Assembly: GCF_023264675.1 (NCBI RefSeq)
Contig: NZ_JAHFVG010000002.1
Span: forward strand, 62,001-126,000
Origin: Rhodococcus sp. (in: high G+C Gram-positive bacteria)
Lineage (GTDB): Bacteria; Actinomycetota; Actinomycetes; Mycobacteriales; Mycobacteriaceae
Length of the DNA stretch: 64,000 nt
Reading direction: 5' to 3'
Of the stretch, positions 1 through 9,558 are shown piece after piece (position 1 is the stretch's first letter; each line of letters starts with the position of its first letter). The position numbers and the translations under genes were made by a program. The notes beneath the pieces are model-generated. The model searched no databases. It was not told the DNA's origin and saw nothing but the letters and a program-made list of their open reading frames with translations.

Positions 1-1
1 C

Positions 2-2011
2 GAAGTACGTGGTGCGCTCGATCGCTGTGCGGCCGACGCGCGTCGGCTGGCATGTGCGACCGCCGTCATGGCGTCGCCGACGTCGATCTCGGTTGTCGCT
101 GCCGTTGCAGGAATCGAAACGAATCCCTGGGCGGCCGTCGACGCTGCCGAGCGGGCCGGGCTGATTGCGGTGGACCGCCATTCGATGGCCCTTGTCCTCA
201 CCTGCCCCGACGACATGATCCGCGCTGCGATCCTACGAGGCCTTCGCCTCGACGAGCAGGCCCGACTCCACCTGGTCGCGGCAGGCATCGTCGAAGATCG
301 AGCCGATGCGTTGGCGCATCGAGTGGAAGCGTCGCCTGCTGCCGATCCGTTGCTGGCGACGGAGTTGGCCGATCTCGCCGTCGAGCGGGCGAGCAAGGGC
401 GAGTGGGCAACTGCCGCCAGGTTGTATCAGTTGTCCAGCAGATCGAGCAATGACGCGCATCTACGTGACGACAGGCTCGTCCTCGCGGTGGATGCACTGA
501 TCGGAGCCGGGGACGTTCCCGCGGCTGCAGGGTTCGTCGCCGAGATCGAGAGCCTTCGCGAAACGCCGATGCGCTGTGCGGTGCTGGGATACCTGGCGAT
601 TCTGCGGGGTAGGCCGCAGGAAGCGGAGGCACGCCTCGGCCGGGCGTGGGAATTGGTCCGAACGCGTCACGAGCCCGAAATCGCGGCGGTGATCTGTCAC
701 CGCCAGGTGTTGCACAATTTGGCGCGGTGCAACGGTTCGGAGCTGGTGCGATGGGCCGATCGAGCAGTCGAACTGGTCGGCGCGGACAGTCCGGTTGCCA
801 TCGAGGTGCAGTCCATCCGTGGTCTCGGCCTCGGAAGTACCGGACGCATCTCGGAAGCGTTGAAGAGCTATACGAATCTGTGGAGTGCCGCGAGCACGGG
901 TGCGGTGGGGCAACGAGTGCAAATGGGCGCGGGATGGTTGCATCTCGCCGCCGATCAGATCGACGTAGCACGCGGCGAGTTGGAATACGCTGCGCCAACG
1001 GACTTCCTGGGCGGATCGACCCGAATCTCGCTGTGGGCTCACGCATGGCTGGCACGTACTTACTTCGTGACCGGCGACTGGAACGCGGCACTGAGGATGG
1101 TCGACAACGGAATCCATCTCGTGGAATCCTCCGGCGCTACACTGATAGTGCCACTGCTGTGTTGGACATCCACCCAGATCCACGCGCTACGTGGAGATTG
1201 GGATTCTGCGGCCGCCAGTGTGCGGCTGGGGGACGCCGGAACGAGAGAGTACGAAATAATGCGGGTGCCTGCAGCTTTGGGACGAGCCGCGGTCGCGGAA
1301 GCGCGAGCTGACTACGCGGGCGTTTTACGTGCACTGGCTCCGCTCACCGAATCATGGGGTCGGGCCGACATCGCCGAACCCGGCTTCTGGCCGTGGCAGG
1401 ACGTCTACGCCAACGCCCTCGTCATCGAAGGAAGGCTGTCGGAAGCCGACGCGTTTCTTCTCCATCACGAGGGGCGTGCGGTCGCCAGTGGCCACAGGTC
1501 CGCCCTTGCCAGGCTGTCGTGCGCACGCGGACGCTGGCATGGAGCGCGGGGAAACATGGATGCCGCGCGCGTGTCGTTCGAGGACGCGTTGGCGTCCTTG
1601 ACTGCTCTTCCACTCATCTACGACCGCGCTCGAGTGAACTTCGTCTACGGCCAGACGCTGCGGCGTGCAGGCAAACGACGCGAGGCAGATATCGCGATCA
1701 CGCTGGCGCGCGAGGACTATTCAACGCTCGGCGCCGCGACGTACGTGAGTCGATGCGACCGGGAACTGAAAGCAGGCGGCATGAATGCCGTCCTGAAAGA
1801 CCGGCCCCACAACGCACTGACGCCTCAGGAGGACGCCGTCGCAGGGTTGGTCTCGACCGGAATGACGAATCGAGAAGTGGCCGCCGAGCTGTTCCTGTCC
1901 GTCAAGACTGTTCAATTCCATCTCACGCGCGTCTACGCGAAACTCGGAATCAGATCGCGTGCAGAGCTCGCCGCACGCGCCAACGAGGACTCTCGGACGC
2001 CTCGTCGCTGA
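2..2011 (+). CDS. LuxR-family (LAL-like) transcriptional regulator, 5'-truncated
   Basis: The reading frame is open from base 2, so the gene starts left of the window; the first in-frame ATG at 68 is probably internal. About 670 residues are visible. They are Ala/Leu-rich and helical, as in the TPR-like middle of large ATP-binding LuxR regulators, and end in a clear LuxR DNA-binding domain (about the last 65 residues, with TNREVAAELFLSVKTVQFHL and VYAKLG). The N-terminal Walker A of that family is not in view, so the ATPase part is inferred from family architecture. It converges on the aldo/keto reductase at 2053 with no clear terminator between. Its target is unknown. Confidence 0.85.
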   Translation, partial: EVRGALDRCAADARRLACATAVMASPTSISVVAAVAGIETNPWAAVDAAERAGLIAVDRHSMALVLTCPDDMIRAAILRGLRLDEQARLHLVAAGIVEDRADALAHRVEASPAADPLLATELADLAVERASKGEWATAARLYQLSSRSSNDAHLRDDRLVLAVDALIGAGDVPAAAGFVAEIESLRETPMRCAVLGYLAILRGRPQEAEARLGRAWELVRTRHEPEIAAVICHRQVLHNLARCNGSELVRWADRAVELVGADSPVAIEVQSIRGLGLGSTGRISEALKSYTNLWSAASTGAVGQRVQMGAGWLHLAADQIDVARGELEYAAPTDFLGGSTRISLWAHAWLARTYFVTGDWNAALRMVDNGIHLVESSGATLIVPLLCWTSTQIHALRGDWDSAAASVRLGDAGTREYEIMRVPAALGRAAVAEARADYAGVLRALAPLTESWGRADIAEPGFWPWQDVYANALVIEGRLSEADAFLLHHEGRAVASGHRSALARLSCARGRWHGARGNMDAARVSFEDALASLTALPLIYDRARVNFVYGQTLRRAGKRREADIAITLAREDYSTLGAATYVSRCDRELKAGGMNAVLKDRPHNALTPQEDAVAGLVSTGMTNREVAAELFLSVKTVQFHLTRVYAKLGIRSRAELAARANEDSRTPRR

Positions 2012-2052
2012 GACCGTCACGTAGTCGCTCGTTGGCCGAGTGAAGCTTGTTC

Positions 2053-3093
<1,041 letters not shown>

Positions 3094-3420
3094 TCACGTG
3101 CGGTCGGCGAAGACTTTCTTCGCGACGGCCATCGCGGACATTGCTTTCGGCCATCCCGCATAGAACGCGAGATGTGTGATGGCCTCTTTGAGTTCTTCTT
3201 CGGTGTTGCCGTTGTCGAGCGCTAGTCCGAGGTGGTAGACGAGCTGATCTGCGTTGCCTCCGGTGGCGAGTGCCGAGACCGTGACAAGGCTGCGTTCTTT
3301 TGCGGACAGTTCCGGTCGAGCCCAGACCCGACCGAAGAGGACGTTGTCGGTGAGGTCGACCAATTCCGGGGCGAAATCGCCGAACATCTTCTGAGCGCCT
3401 GAGGGTTCTGCGTTGGTCAT
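3094..3420 (-). CDS. Carboxymuconolactone decarboxylase family protein
   Basis: A 108-residue protein of the PcaC/CMD fold. It has the typical central helix pair with LVYHLGLALDNG and HLAFYAGWP. It has no cysteines, so it is not an AhpD-like peroxidase with a CxxC pair. The ATG at 3420 is preceded by AGGATC at good spacing; the longer frame to 3510 is Cys-rich and unlike the family, so I reject it. First gene of the unit with the aldo/keto reductase and divergent from the regulator at 3597. The exact reaction is unknown; CMD proteins of this size next to reductases are often stress or detoxification proteins. Confidence 0.88.
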   Translation of the reverse strand: MTNAEPSGAQKMFGDFAPELVDLTDNVLFGRVWARPELSAKERSLVTVSALATGGNADQLVYHLGLALDNGNTEEELKEAITHLAFYAGWPKAMSAMAVAKKVFADRT

Positions 3421-3542
3421 GATGATCCTGTCGTCGTGGGGAGTCGAAACACAAGTGCAGCAGTCGAGACGAACGGTTTCGCTCGAACTGCAACAACCTC
3501 GATGCAACATGGTTTTGCCGTTGCGTGGGAGGTCGGGTCAGC

Positions 3543-3596
3543 GGGGGTACAGATACCACCCCCACAGCGACCGGTCATGGACGTACCGTTGTCGGG
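3543..3596 (+). promoter_or_regulatory. Operator-like repeat and leaderless promoter of the MmyB-like regulator
   Basis: The motif GGGGGTAC-N6-CACCCC (3543-3562) precedes a -10 element TACCGT (3584-3589) that ends 7 nt before the GTG start at 3597. There is no Shine-Dalgarno sequence, so the mRNA is probably leaderless. A similar GGGTGTAC-N8-CACCCC motif holds the same relative position in front of the paralogous regulator at 33514. Inferred role: autoregulation and control of the divergent unit. Confidence 0.5.
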
Positions 3597-4502
3597 GTGG
3601 ACAACAGAGCCGACATACGTGACTTTCTGGCGACCCGTCGCGCCCGGATCACCCCCGAGCAGGCCGGTCTGCCTCCTGGCGGCGGCCGACGTCGGGTGCC
3701 GGGGTTGCGCCGCGAAGAAGTCGCCGTTCTGGCCGGTGTCAGCACCGACTGGTACACACGTCTCGAGAAAGGGCATATTGCCGGCGTCTCCGATGACGTT
3801 CTCGACGCGGTCGCGCGGGCTCTTCAGCTCGACGAGGCCGAGCGTAACCACCTGTTCCACCTGGCGCGTGCGGCGAGGCCTCGTCGAGCAGTCCGTCGGG
3901 GTCCCAAACCGCGGGTAGGTCCTAGCGTGCAGCGAGTTCTCGACTCGATGATCACCACCGCTGCATTCGTTCGCAACGGGCGTCTGGATATCGTGGCGAC
4001 GAACATGCTTGGCCGTGCCTTGTATTCGCCCGTGTTCGACGATGCGCGCCACGGCGGCAACATGGCCAGGTTCAACTTTCTGGACCCGCGAGCCGAGGCG
4101 TTCTACCCCGACTGGGCAGGCTCGGCCGATACAACGGTGGCGTTGCTGCGTACCGAGGCCGGCCGGGATCCGCAGAATCGGGAGTTGACCGAATTGATCG
4201 GCGAACTTGCCACTCGCAGTGACGATTTCCGCACGCGGTGGGCCGCGCACAACGTGAAGACACACCGCCACGGCGTCAAACATTTCATTCATCCCATCGT
4301 CGGCCCGCTCGATCTGACCTTCGACGGGCTGGAGCTTCCCGCGCCCGACGGGTCATCGTTGACGCTGACGGCGTACACCGCCGAGCCCGCCTCGGCTTCG
4401 GAGGATGGTTTGAGCATGCTGGCCAGTTGGGCTGCGACGGTGGAATTGCCGACAGACGACGCAGCGTCGATTGCCGACGCCGACACAGACCGGCAGAAGT
4501 AG
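3597..4502 (+). CDS. XRE-family regulator with MmyB-like ligand-binding domain
   Basis: 301 residues. N-terminal helix-turn-helix of XRE type (about residues 10-75, with LRREEVAVLAGVSTDWYTRLEKG) followed by the MmyB-like PAS-type domain (about 95-270), which in the family binds a small, often lipid-like ligand. The GTG start at 3597 gives the usual family N-terminus (DNRADIRDFLATRRARITPEQ) and fits a leaderless promoter; the longer frame from 3525 adds an unlikely Gly/Thr-rich leader. It diverges from the CMD and aldo/keto reductase genes, which it probably regulates. A paralogue at 33514 has the same arrangement with another oxidoreductase unit. Confidence 0.9.
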   Translation: MDNRADIRDFLATRRARITPEQAGLPPGGGRRRVPGLRREEVAVLAGVSTDWYTRLEKGHIAGVSDDVLDAVARALQLDEAERNHLFHLARAARPRRAVRRGPKPRVGPSVQRVLDSMITTAAFVRNGRLDIVATNMLGRALYSPVFDDARHGGNMARFNFLDPRAEAFYPDWAGSADTTVALLRTEAGRDPQNRELTELIGELATRSDDFRTRWAAHNVKTHRHGVKHFIHPIVGPLDLTFDGLELPAPDGSSLTLTAYTAEPASASEDGLSMLASWAATVELPTDDAASIADADTDRQK

Positions 4503-4561
4503 GAGGGCGTGGTGCCGATGGGCAACGCGGTCGCGAGACAGGCGCTGACTACCATCGAGAG

Positions 4562-5254
4562 GTGACTGCATTCGAGGCGGGACTCTATGGAGTCGGAACC
4601 GCTCTGCCGTTGGTCATCGGTGCTGCTGTCGGCCTGAGGTGGTCGTTGCCCAAACAGTTGCTGGCCTCCTTGATGGCCTTCGGGGCGGGCACCATGATCG
4701 CTGCGGTGTCCTCCGAACTCTTCACACCGGCCTTCGAGCAAGCAGGCATCGGTGTGGCTGGTGCGGCATTGCTCGCCGGCGCAGGAATGTACGTGGTCGC
4801 CAACCACCTCATCGAGAACAAACTCGGGCCGGCCGCCATCGGATGGGCGCTGATGCTCGGTACCGTACTCGACGGCATTCCGGAAAATACTGCGCTGGGA
4901 GTGTCGCTAACAAGTGGGGGTGGGCTCGTGCTCCTGGTCGCAGTCGCCGTGGGAAATATCCCCGAGGCGGTCGGCGGCGCAGCGCTCATGCGGGATCAAC
5001 ACAACTTCAGCCGGACGAGGGCGCTCGGTCTGTGGTCGGCGACCGCCGTAGTGCTGGTGGTAGTCACCGTCGTCGGTTTTCTGTTTTCGGATGTCATTCC
5101 CGATACGGGGATTTCGGCTGTGCAAGCCTTCGCCGGTGGGGCGACGTTGGCGGTGCTTGCCGACTCGTTGATGCCGGAGGCTTATCGTGACGGCGGTTGG
5201 TGGGTCGGGATGGCGACGGCCGCGGGTTTTCTCGTGGCATTTGCGCTCGGCTGA
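4562..5254 (+). CDS. ZIP-family metal permease
   Basis: 230 residues, almost entirely membrane segments (about seven). Metal-site motifs fall where ZIP proteins have theirs: GTVLDGIPENTALG near residue 105 and GNIPEAVGG near residue 140, plus HLIENKLG before them. It should move divalent metal (Zn, Fe or Mn) across the inner membrane; the ion is not predictable. The GTG start at 4562 lacks a ribosome-binding site but has TACCAT (4550-4555) exactly 6 nt upstream, the -10 of a likely leaderless transcript. Upstream codons in the same frame read as a shadow of the regulator gene and are excluded. Confidence 0.85.
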   Translation: MTAFEAGLYGVGTALPLVIGAAVGLRWSLPKQLLASLMAFGAGTMIAAVSSELFTPAFEQAGIGVAGAALLAGAGMYVVANHLIENKLGPAAIGWALMLGTVLDGIPENTALGVSLTSGGGLVLLVAVAVGNIPEAVGGAALMRDQHNFSRTRALGLWSATAVVLVVVTVVGFLFSDVIPDTGISAVQAFAGGATLAVLADSLMPEAYRDGGWWVGMATAAGFLVAFALG

Positions 5255-5295
5255 GGCATCATCGCCGTTTGCGCTCAACCAGGCCCCTGGTGAAC

Positions 5296-5445
5296 TCAGT
5301 CCGCGGGAGCTTGCTCGTCCTCTTCGGGCTCGAAAGACGACTCGGTCGTGTGTCCGACGGCTACCCCGTCGTCAGTGTTGGGGATGGTCTCGTCCTCACC
5401 CAATTTGTCGGGCGAAGAATTGTTGTCTGTCGATCGTCCAGTCAT
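5296..5445 (-). CDS. Small acidic hypothetical protein
   Basis: 49 residues, strongly acidic and hydrophilic (MTGRSTDNNSSPDKLGED at the start, EPEEDEQ near the end), probably disordered. ATG at 5445 with a weak GAAAG upstream. No domain recognised; it converges on the ZIP permease. It could be a small stress-associated protein, but no function should be assigned. Confidence 0.5.
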   Translation of the reverse strand: MTGRSTDNNSSPDKLGEDETIPNTDDGVAVGHTTESSFEPEEDEQAPAD

Positions 5446-5508
5446 GGCATGTTTACTTTCGATAGGTTTCGTCGACGCTGTCCAGCGCACTCGATGTCTT
5501 CGGTGGGT

Positions 5509-5525
5509 AAATCCATGATGGATTT
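5509..5525. repeat. 17-nt perfect palindrome
   Basis: AAATCCAT-G-ATGGATTT, perfectly symmetric around one base. It lies in the 250-bp gap between two small minus-strand genes, about 64 bp upstream of the acidic protein start. Operator or transcript hairpin; no direct evidence for either. Confidence 0.35.
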
Positions 5526-5695
5526 CCACCAGTTTCGACGTTCGACTGTTTCAGTCCATATCACGGTTCTGGTGTCCAAGTGCTGCCTCCGTTTGCTGAT
5601 TTTCTCGATGGCCGAATAGCCGGTGACGCCACGGTCCAAACCGATTTCGACATCTCAGGGCGTGCTCCGCGCCTGGCAACCACGGCGGCGGTGGG

Positions 5696-6001
5696 CTATT
5701 TGTCTCGTGACAAGCGGAATCCCCTGCTGTGCAGCAGTAATGCGACAATCCCGCCCATACCAGCGCCGACGGAGGGCAGTACGACCATCCATCGCCGCAG
5801 TTCAAGGCCTGCGCGAGCTTCGAAGGACAGGTCGACAGACGTCTCGTACGCGCGGCTCATCTCGACGCCCCGAAGGGGCTCGTACACACCGTTGTACTCG
5901 ACATCGGACACGAGGAAGATCTGTTCGACGACGTGTATCACGGCGGGTACGAGCCCGACGGCCAGGCCGAGAATTACAAGAAGCAGAACCAATGAACGCA
6001 C
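5696..6001 (-). CDS. Small two-TM membrane protein
   Basis: 101 residues with a hydrophobic N-terminal segment (about 3-22, LVLLLVILGLAVGLVPAV) and a second one near 72-92 (VVLPSVGAGMGGIVALLL). Between them is a roughly 45-residue exported or cytosolic loop with several acidic residues. The GTG start at 6001 has no Shine-Dalgarno but has TAGCCT 6 nt upstream, a leaderless -10. No family recognised. Isolated between the acidic protein and the oxidoreductase. Confidence 0.55.
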   Translation of the reverse strand: MRSLVLLLVILGLAVGLVPAVIHVVEQIFLVSDVEYNGVYEPLRGVEMSRAYETSVDLSFEARAGLELRRWMVVLPSVGAGMGGIVALLLHSRGFRLSRDK

Positions 6002-6026
6002 AGCTGAAGGCTAAGCGAATCGGCGC

Positions 6027-6965
6027 TCACACGGAGGGCGGAACGGCGACGATCTTGCCGTGAACCTGTCCGTCGTCGGCTCTCCGGTGTACGTCGGACA
6101 ATTCAGCGAGCGGCACCTGTTGGGCGATGTCGACGTGCAACTCGCCTGTGTCGACAAGCGAGACCAGCTGTTCGAGTGCATCGGCGTCGGGATGGAGGAA
6201 GATCGTGACGGCGCGTACTCCACGGCCCTCGTCTCCAGGTGTCGGCACCGTCGGCGTTGTGGACACGACGACGCCATCGTCGCGGACCAGCGCGACCAGA
6301 GCGGTGAAATCATCGGCACTGATCGGCGCCAGATTGAGCAATATATCCACCGGCTCGGTGACGGCACCGAGCATCGAAGTGGTTGTGTGGTCGATGATCT
6401 CGTCGGCGCCGGCAGCCGAGACGGCCTCGGTGCTCCGCGGGCTGGCGGTGGCGATGACGTAGGCACCCGATCGCTTGGCAAGCTGGACGGCATAACCGCC
6501 GACCGGTCCGCCTGCACCGTTGATGAGCAGCCGATGGCCGGAGGCAAGCTCACCGGCTCCGAACAGTGCTTGCCACGCGGTGAGTCCTACCGAGGGCAAT
6601 CCGGCCGCATCGGCCAGGGCGATTGTCGTGGGGGCTTGCACCAGCGACTCCGCTGGTGCAACGACGTACTGGGCGGCCGAACCGTCGGCGTCCATCGGAA
6701 TGAACCCGATGACATTCTGGCCCTGAACGATGCTCGTCACTCCGTCGCCGAGCGCGTCGACCGTGCCGGAGACGTCGTATCCGGGAATGTGCGGAAATGT
6801 CACGGGGATGGGAAGAAATCCCCCGCGGATTCCGCCGTCGGCGGGGTTGTAGGCAGACCCCGCCACCCGGACGCGTACCTGGTCTGTCGCGGGGACGGGC
6901 AGGTCGACCTCGTCGTAGCGGAGAACTTCGGAGCCGCCGGTTTCGTGGAACCGTACTGCTTTCAT
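6027..6965 (-). CDS. NADP-dependent quinone-reductase-like oxidoreductase (MDR family)
   Basis: 312 residues, the length of zinc-free QOR-type medium-chain reductases. N-terminal GroES-like half (MKAVRFHETGG... with PGYDVSGTV near residue 70), then a Rossmann half with NGAGGPVGGYAVQLAK near 150 that binds NADPH. The zinc-binding Cys/His set of alcohol dehydrogenases is absent. The ATG at 6965 has GAAGGG at proper spacing; longer in-frame starts run into the operator region. Divergent from a MarR regulator across a repeat-rich intergenic region, so probably induced by a quinone-like or electrophilic ligand. Confidence 0.92.
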   Translation of the reverse strand: MKAVRFHETGGSEVLRYDEVDLPVPATDQVRVRVAGSAYNPADGGIRGGFLPIPVTFPHIPGYDVSGTVDALGDGVTSIVQGQNVIGFIPMDADGSAAQYVVAPAESLVQAPTTIALADAAGLPSVGLTAWQALFGAGELASGHRLLINGAGGPVGGYAVQLAKRSGAYVIATASPRSTEAVSAAGADEIIDHTTTSMLGAVTEPVDILLNLAPISADDFTALVALVRDDGVVVSTTPTVPTPGDEGRGVRAVTIFLHPDADALEQLVSLVDTGELHVDIAQQVPLAELSDVHRRADDGQVHGKIVAVPPSV

Positions 6966-6984
6966 GATGACGCCCTTCGTGAAT

Positions 6985-7073
6985 GTGCTGTGAATTCGAA
7001 GTAAGTTCGCGTTCGACGGTAACAGTGCTGCGAATTTGAAGCAAGTGGTTCGACTTCGCAGCACTGTTACGGT
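6985..7073. promoter_or_regulatory. MarR operator region: direct and inverted repeats plus leaderless promoter
   Basis: Two imperfect 22-bp direct repeats start at 6985 and 7025, exactly 40 bp (about four helical turns) apart; both read GTGCTG-Y-GAATT-Y-GAAG-Y-AAGT. A perfect 16-bp inverted repeat, GTAACAGTGCTGCGAA (7019-7034) and its complement (7055-7070), overlaps them. The right arm runs into TACGGT (7068-7073), the probable -10 of the MarR gene, which begins 6 nt later without a ribosome-binding site. Binding here would block both divergent genes. Confidence 0.65.
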
Positions 7074-7079
7074 GATGCG

Positions 7080-7598
7080 ATGACCCCGCAGCAGCGATCG
7101 CTCGAACCGGTGCAACTCGATGCCTATTTCGCCCTCATGGAGACGGCGAGCCTGCTCAGGCATGCCGTCGAGCAGCAGTTACAGGACGTCGGCAGCCTCA
7201 GCTACGTGCAGTTCCAACTGCTTGCCACCCTCGGTGCCAGTGCGACCGGTAGCCAACGGATGACCGATCTGGCGGACGGCGTCGTGTACAGCCGAAGCGG
7301 CCTGACATACCAGGCTCGGGCACTGGAGAAGCGCGGATTGGTCATTCGTGCGAGCTCGATGGACGACGAGCGAAGCATCACCGTCACCATCACCGAGGAG
7401 GGGCGCGGTGTCCTCGGTTCGGTGTTTCCGGGACACGTCGCGGTTCTCGACGATTTGCTGCTCGACTCGCTGACGCGGCTCGACATCGAGAATCTTGCTG
7501 ACATCCTCGGGCGCGCACGCGATCACATGCGCCGGACGCCTCCTCGCTCCGCCGCCCCGCGGAGGCGGAAGTCGCCCGGAGCGGACTCGACTGTGTGA
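7080..7598 (+). CDS. MarR-family transcriptional regulator
   Basis: 172 residues with the winged-helix fold of MarR proteins: MTDLADGVVYSRSGLTYQ as recognition helix region (about 60-80), then the wing with SSMDDERSITVTITEEG (about 95-112), and a helical dimerisation part at both ends. The C-terminal 20 residues are basic and Pro-rich, longer than usual. Very probably a repressor of the divergent reductase at 6027 and of itself, through the repeats between them. The ATG at 7080 looks leaderless. Confidence 0.93.
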   Translation: MTPQQRSLEPVQLDAYFALMETASLLRHAVEQQLQDVGSLSYVQFQLLATLGASATGSQRMTDLADGVVYSRSGLTYQARALEKRGLVIRASSMDDERSITVTITEEGRGVLGSVFPGHVAVLDDLLLDSLTRLDIENLADILGRARDHMRRTPPRSAAPRRRKSPGADSTV

Positions 7599-7627
7599 GA
7601 GTACGGTCCTCCGCGTCTGTCGACTGA

Positions 7628-8128
7628 TTACCCAGGATCTGTCACGCCGGCGCGGTGAAGCACCTCGTCGACCACGTCGTCGAGGGGTCTTGTGGCGTCG
7701 ATGTCGATCGCACCGGGTAGTTCCGGACGCTCTCGATTGAGTCGGAGCATGAGCTCGATTCCCTGGGGCCCGAGGGGCCAATCGTCAGCCGTGCGGGCTT
7801 CGAGGCGACGACGCATGGACTCGTCGTCGATTCGGAGGGTGAAGACGTCGGTGAACCAGCCCAGAAATCGCCCCGTGTTGCGGCTGCTTCCACACACGAA
7901 AAGTACTTCTGGCGTCGGGCTTTCGAGTTCGTCGACGGCGGCGCGCGCATTCCACATCCACGTGTCGTGGCCGCTGGGACCACCGGGAAGTTCTGTTTCA
8001 GGGTCTGCGCTGTACGCCCAAGTGCGGTCGGTGCTGATGGCGTAGTGGCCACGGCGGATCAGTTCCTCGCACACTGCGGACTTGCCTACACCGGACAGTC
8101 CTTCGACAAGATAGTTTTGCTGCGCCAT
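7628..8128 (-). CDS. P-loop NTPase / kinase-like protein
   Basis: 166 residues beginning almost directly with a Walker A loop, GLSGVGKS (about residues 9-16), followed by a nucleotide-kinase-like layout (REL-type helix, a LIR/LID-like region RIDDESMRRRLEART). It resembles small AAA/shikimate- or adenylate-kinase-like proteins but I cannot name a substrate. The start ATG at 8128 has no ribosome-binding site; it lies 2 nt after the stop of a possible 40-codon gene (8131-8253), which suggests reinitiation. Convergent with the MarR gene. Confidence 0.75.
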   Translation of the reverse strand: MAQQNYLVEGLSGVGKSAVCEELIRRGHYAISTDRTWAYSADPETELPGGPSGHDTWMWNARAAVDELESPTPEVLFVCGSSRNTGRFLGWFTDVFTLRIDDESMRRRLEARTADDWPLGPQGIELMLRLNRERPELPGAIDIDATRPLDDVVDEVLHRAGVTDPG

Positions 8129-8130
8129 GT

Positions 8131-8253
8131 TCAAGGCTGCGAGTCAGTCAGGACGTTTTTGTCGATGAGCCAATCCGCGCTGGTTTCGAATATGTTGCGG
8201 TAGCACTTGATTGGCATGTAGTAGACCCGCTCCGGAGCGTCATACGCGTCCAC
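8131..8253 (-). CDS. Possible 40-residue protein between flavoprotein and kinase genes
   Basis: A GTG-initiated frame overlaps the last 14 nt of the flavoprotein gene and stops 2 nt before the kinase ATG. The peptide contains VYYMPIKCYRNIFETSADWL, a composition that looks like folded protein rather than noise, and roughly three quarters of its codons end in G or C. No ribosome-binding site of quality is visible and no family is recognised. It could instead be chance coding in a 110-bp gap. Confidence 0.35.
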   Translation of the reverse strand: MDAYDAPERVYYMPIKCYRNIFETSADWLIDKNVLTDSQP

Positions 8254-9448
8254 GCAGAATCGAGTACCAGTACACCCGGGGCAGGCCGTAGCGGTCGAAC
8301 AGCCATGCCGATCGCCGTGGTTTCAGGGGATCGAGAAACGACGGCAACGAGGACTGCACGGCACCGGAGCGGTCGAACTCACCGGCGATCAGCGAGTGAG
8401 AATCCATCGGGACGGGTGCGACGGTGTAGCCGTCGTACGCGGCGAGACTCCTTCCCCCGCGGGCTGCCAAGATGTTGTCGACCAGAATCGACACCTGCTT
8501 GCGAAGACCACCGCCGGACGGATCCGTCTCCACTGCAGCCCCATCACCGATTGCCCAGACATCAGCGTGCGTACGGTGCTGGAAGGTAGTGGCGTCGATG
8601 TCGACGAGTCCGTGACGGGCTTCGTCGGTGAGTCCACTGGACTGCAACCATCGCTGACCGCGGAAGGGCGGGACCAGATGGAGGAAGTCGAACCCCAGAG
8701 TCTCGTCGGTCCCGCCCGCGCCGGTCACGGTGATGGTGCGCGCGTCAGGATTCACCGCTGTGACCGTCGCAGGCTCCACGATCCGGACGCCCAACTCGCG
8801 TAGTCGCGCGCGCAGTCGACGGTCGAGATCCGGAACGCCGAGCAGATGTGGGCGGTCGACCACCAGGGTGATGTCGATACTCGGCAATGTGCCGTCTCGT
8901 TTCCAGTGCCCGGCTGCCAGAAAGAGGGGTTTCAGAGTGGTCCCGGTACAGCTGACCGGCGCCCGGGGAACTGTGAAGACCGCACGGCCGCCACGAGGCA
9001 TGGAGTGCACGAGTTGCCAGGTTTTCTCGGCGAGATCCACGTAGTTGCTCGATACTGCGGCCGAGTCCAGCGCCGCGCCGATGCCGGGCAATGCGTCATC
9101 GTCCGGAACCAACCCGGTGCACAGCACGAGATCACGATAGCCATAACTCTTGCCCGAATCGGTCGTCACTACGTGCACGTCGGGGTCGACGGACACCGCA
9201 CGCTCCTGGACCCACGTGACGCCTGTGGGAGAGACGGAGCGCTGCGTACGTTCCGCGTCGGTGAGCGACGCCTGGCCGGCCCCGACATAGGACAGGAGGG
9301 GTCGGTAAGTGTGCACCCGGTTGCTCTCGATCACGGCTACGTTTCGAATTCCCTTGCGAATCAATCGCGCAGCAGCACTGATACCTGCATTTCCGCCGCC
9401 GATGACGCATACGTCGAACACTGTCGTCCCGCCAAGTCCACGATCCAT
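8240..9448 (-). CDS. FAD/NAD(P)-dependent oxidoreductase, sulfide:quinone-reductase-like
   Basis: 402 residues of the two-dinucleotide-binding-domain flavoprotein fold. GGGNAGISAAARL (residues 17-29) binds FAD; DVWAIGDGAAV near residue 305 is the second FAD motif. Its overall layout (PVSCTG with Cys167, and the C-terminal LPRVYWYSILRG) matches SQR/type-II NADH dehydrogenase relatives, which act at the membrane surface. Cys110 and Cys167 are present but I see no cysteine in the C-terminal third where true SQRs have their second redox Cys, so sulfide oxidation is doubtful. First gene of the minus-strand unit that continues to 7628. Confidence 0.82.
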   Translation of the reverse strand: MDRGLGGTTVFDVCVIGGGNAGISAAARLIRKGIRNVAVIESNRVHTYRPLLSYVGAGQASLTDAERTQRSVSPTGVTWVQERAVSVDPDVHVVTTDSGKSYGYRDLVLCTGLVPDDDALPGIGAALDSAAVSSNYVDLAEKTWQLVHSMPRGGRAVFTVPRAPVSCTGTTLKPLFLAAGHWKRDGTLPSIDITLVVDRPHLLGVPDLDRRLRARLRELGVRIVEPATVTAVNPDARTITVTGAGGTDETLGFDFLHLVPPFRGQRWLQSSGLTDEARHGLVDIDATTFQHRTHADVWAIGDGAAVETDPSGGGLRKQVSILVDNILAARGGRSLAAYDGYTVAPVPMDSHSLIAGEFDRSGAVQSSLPSFLDPLKPRRSAWLFDRYGLPRVYWYSILRGRV

Positions 9449-9558
9449 TCACTCGCGATACCCAGCTTGTGCACTCGGAAACAGAGTGTTCGTGCTCGAC
9501 GGTTTCGAACTGCGGTCGGCAGGGAAGTCACTGGCACCACCGAGAAAGCGAGGGATCG

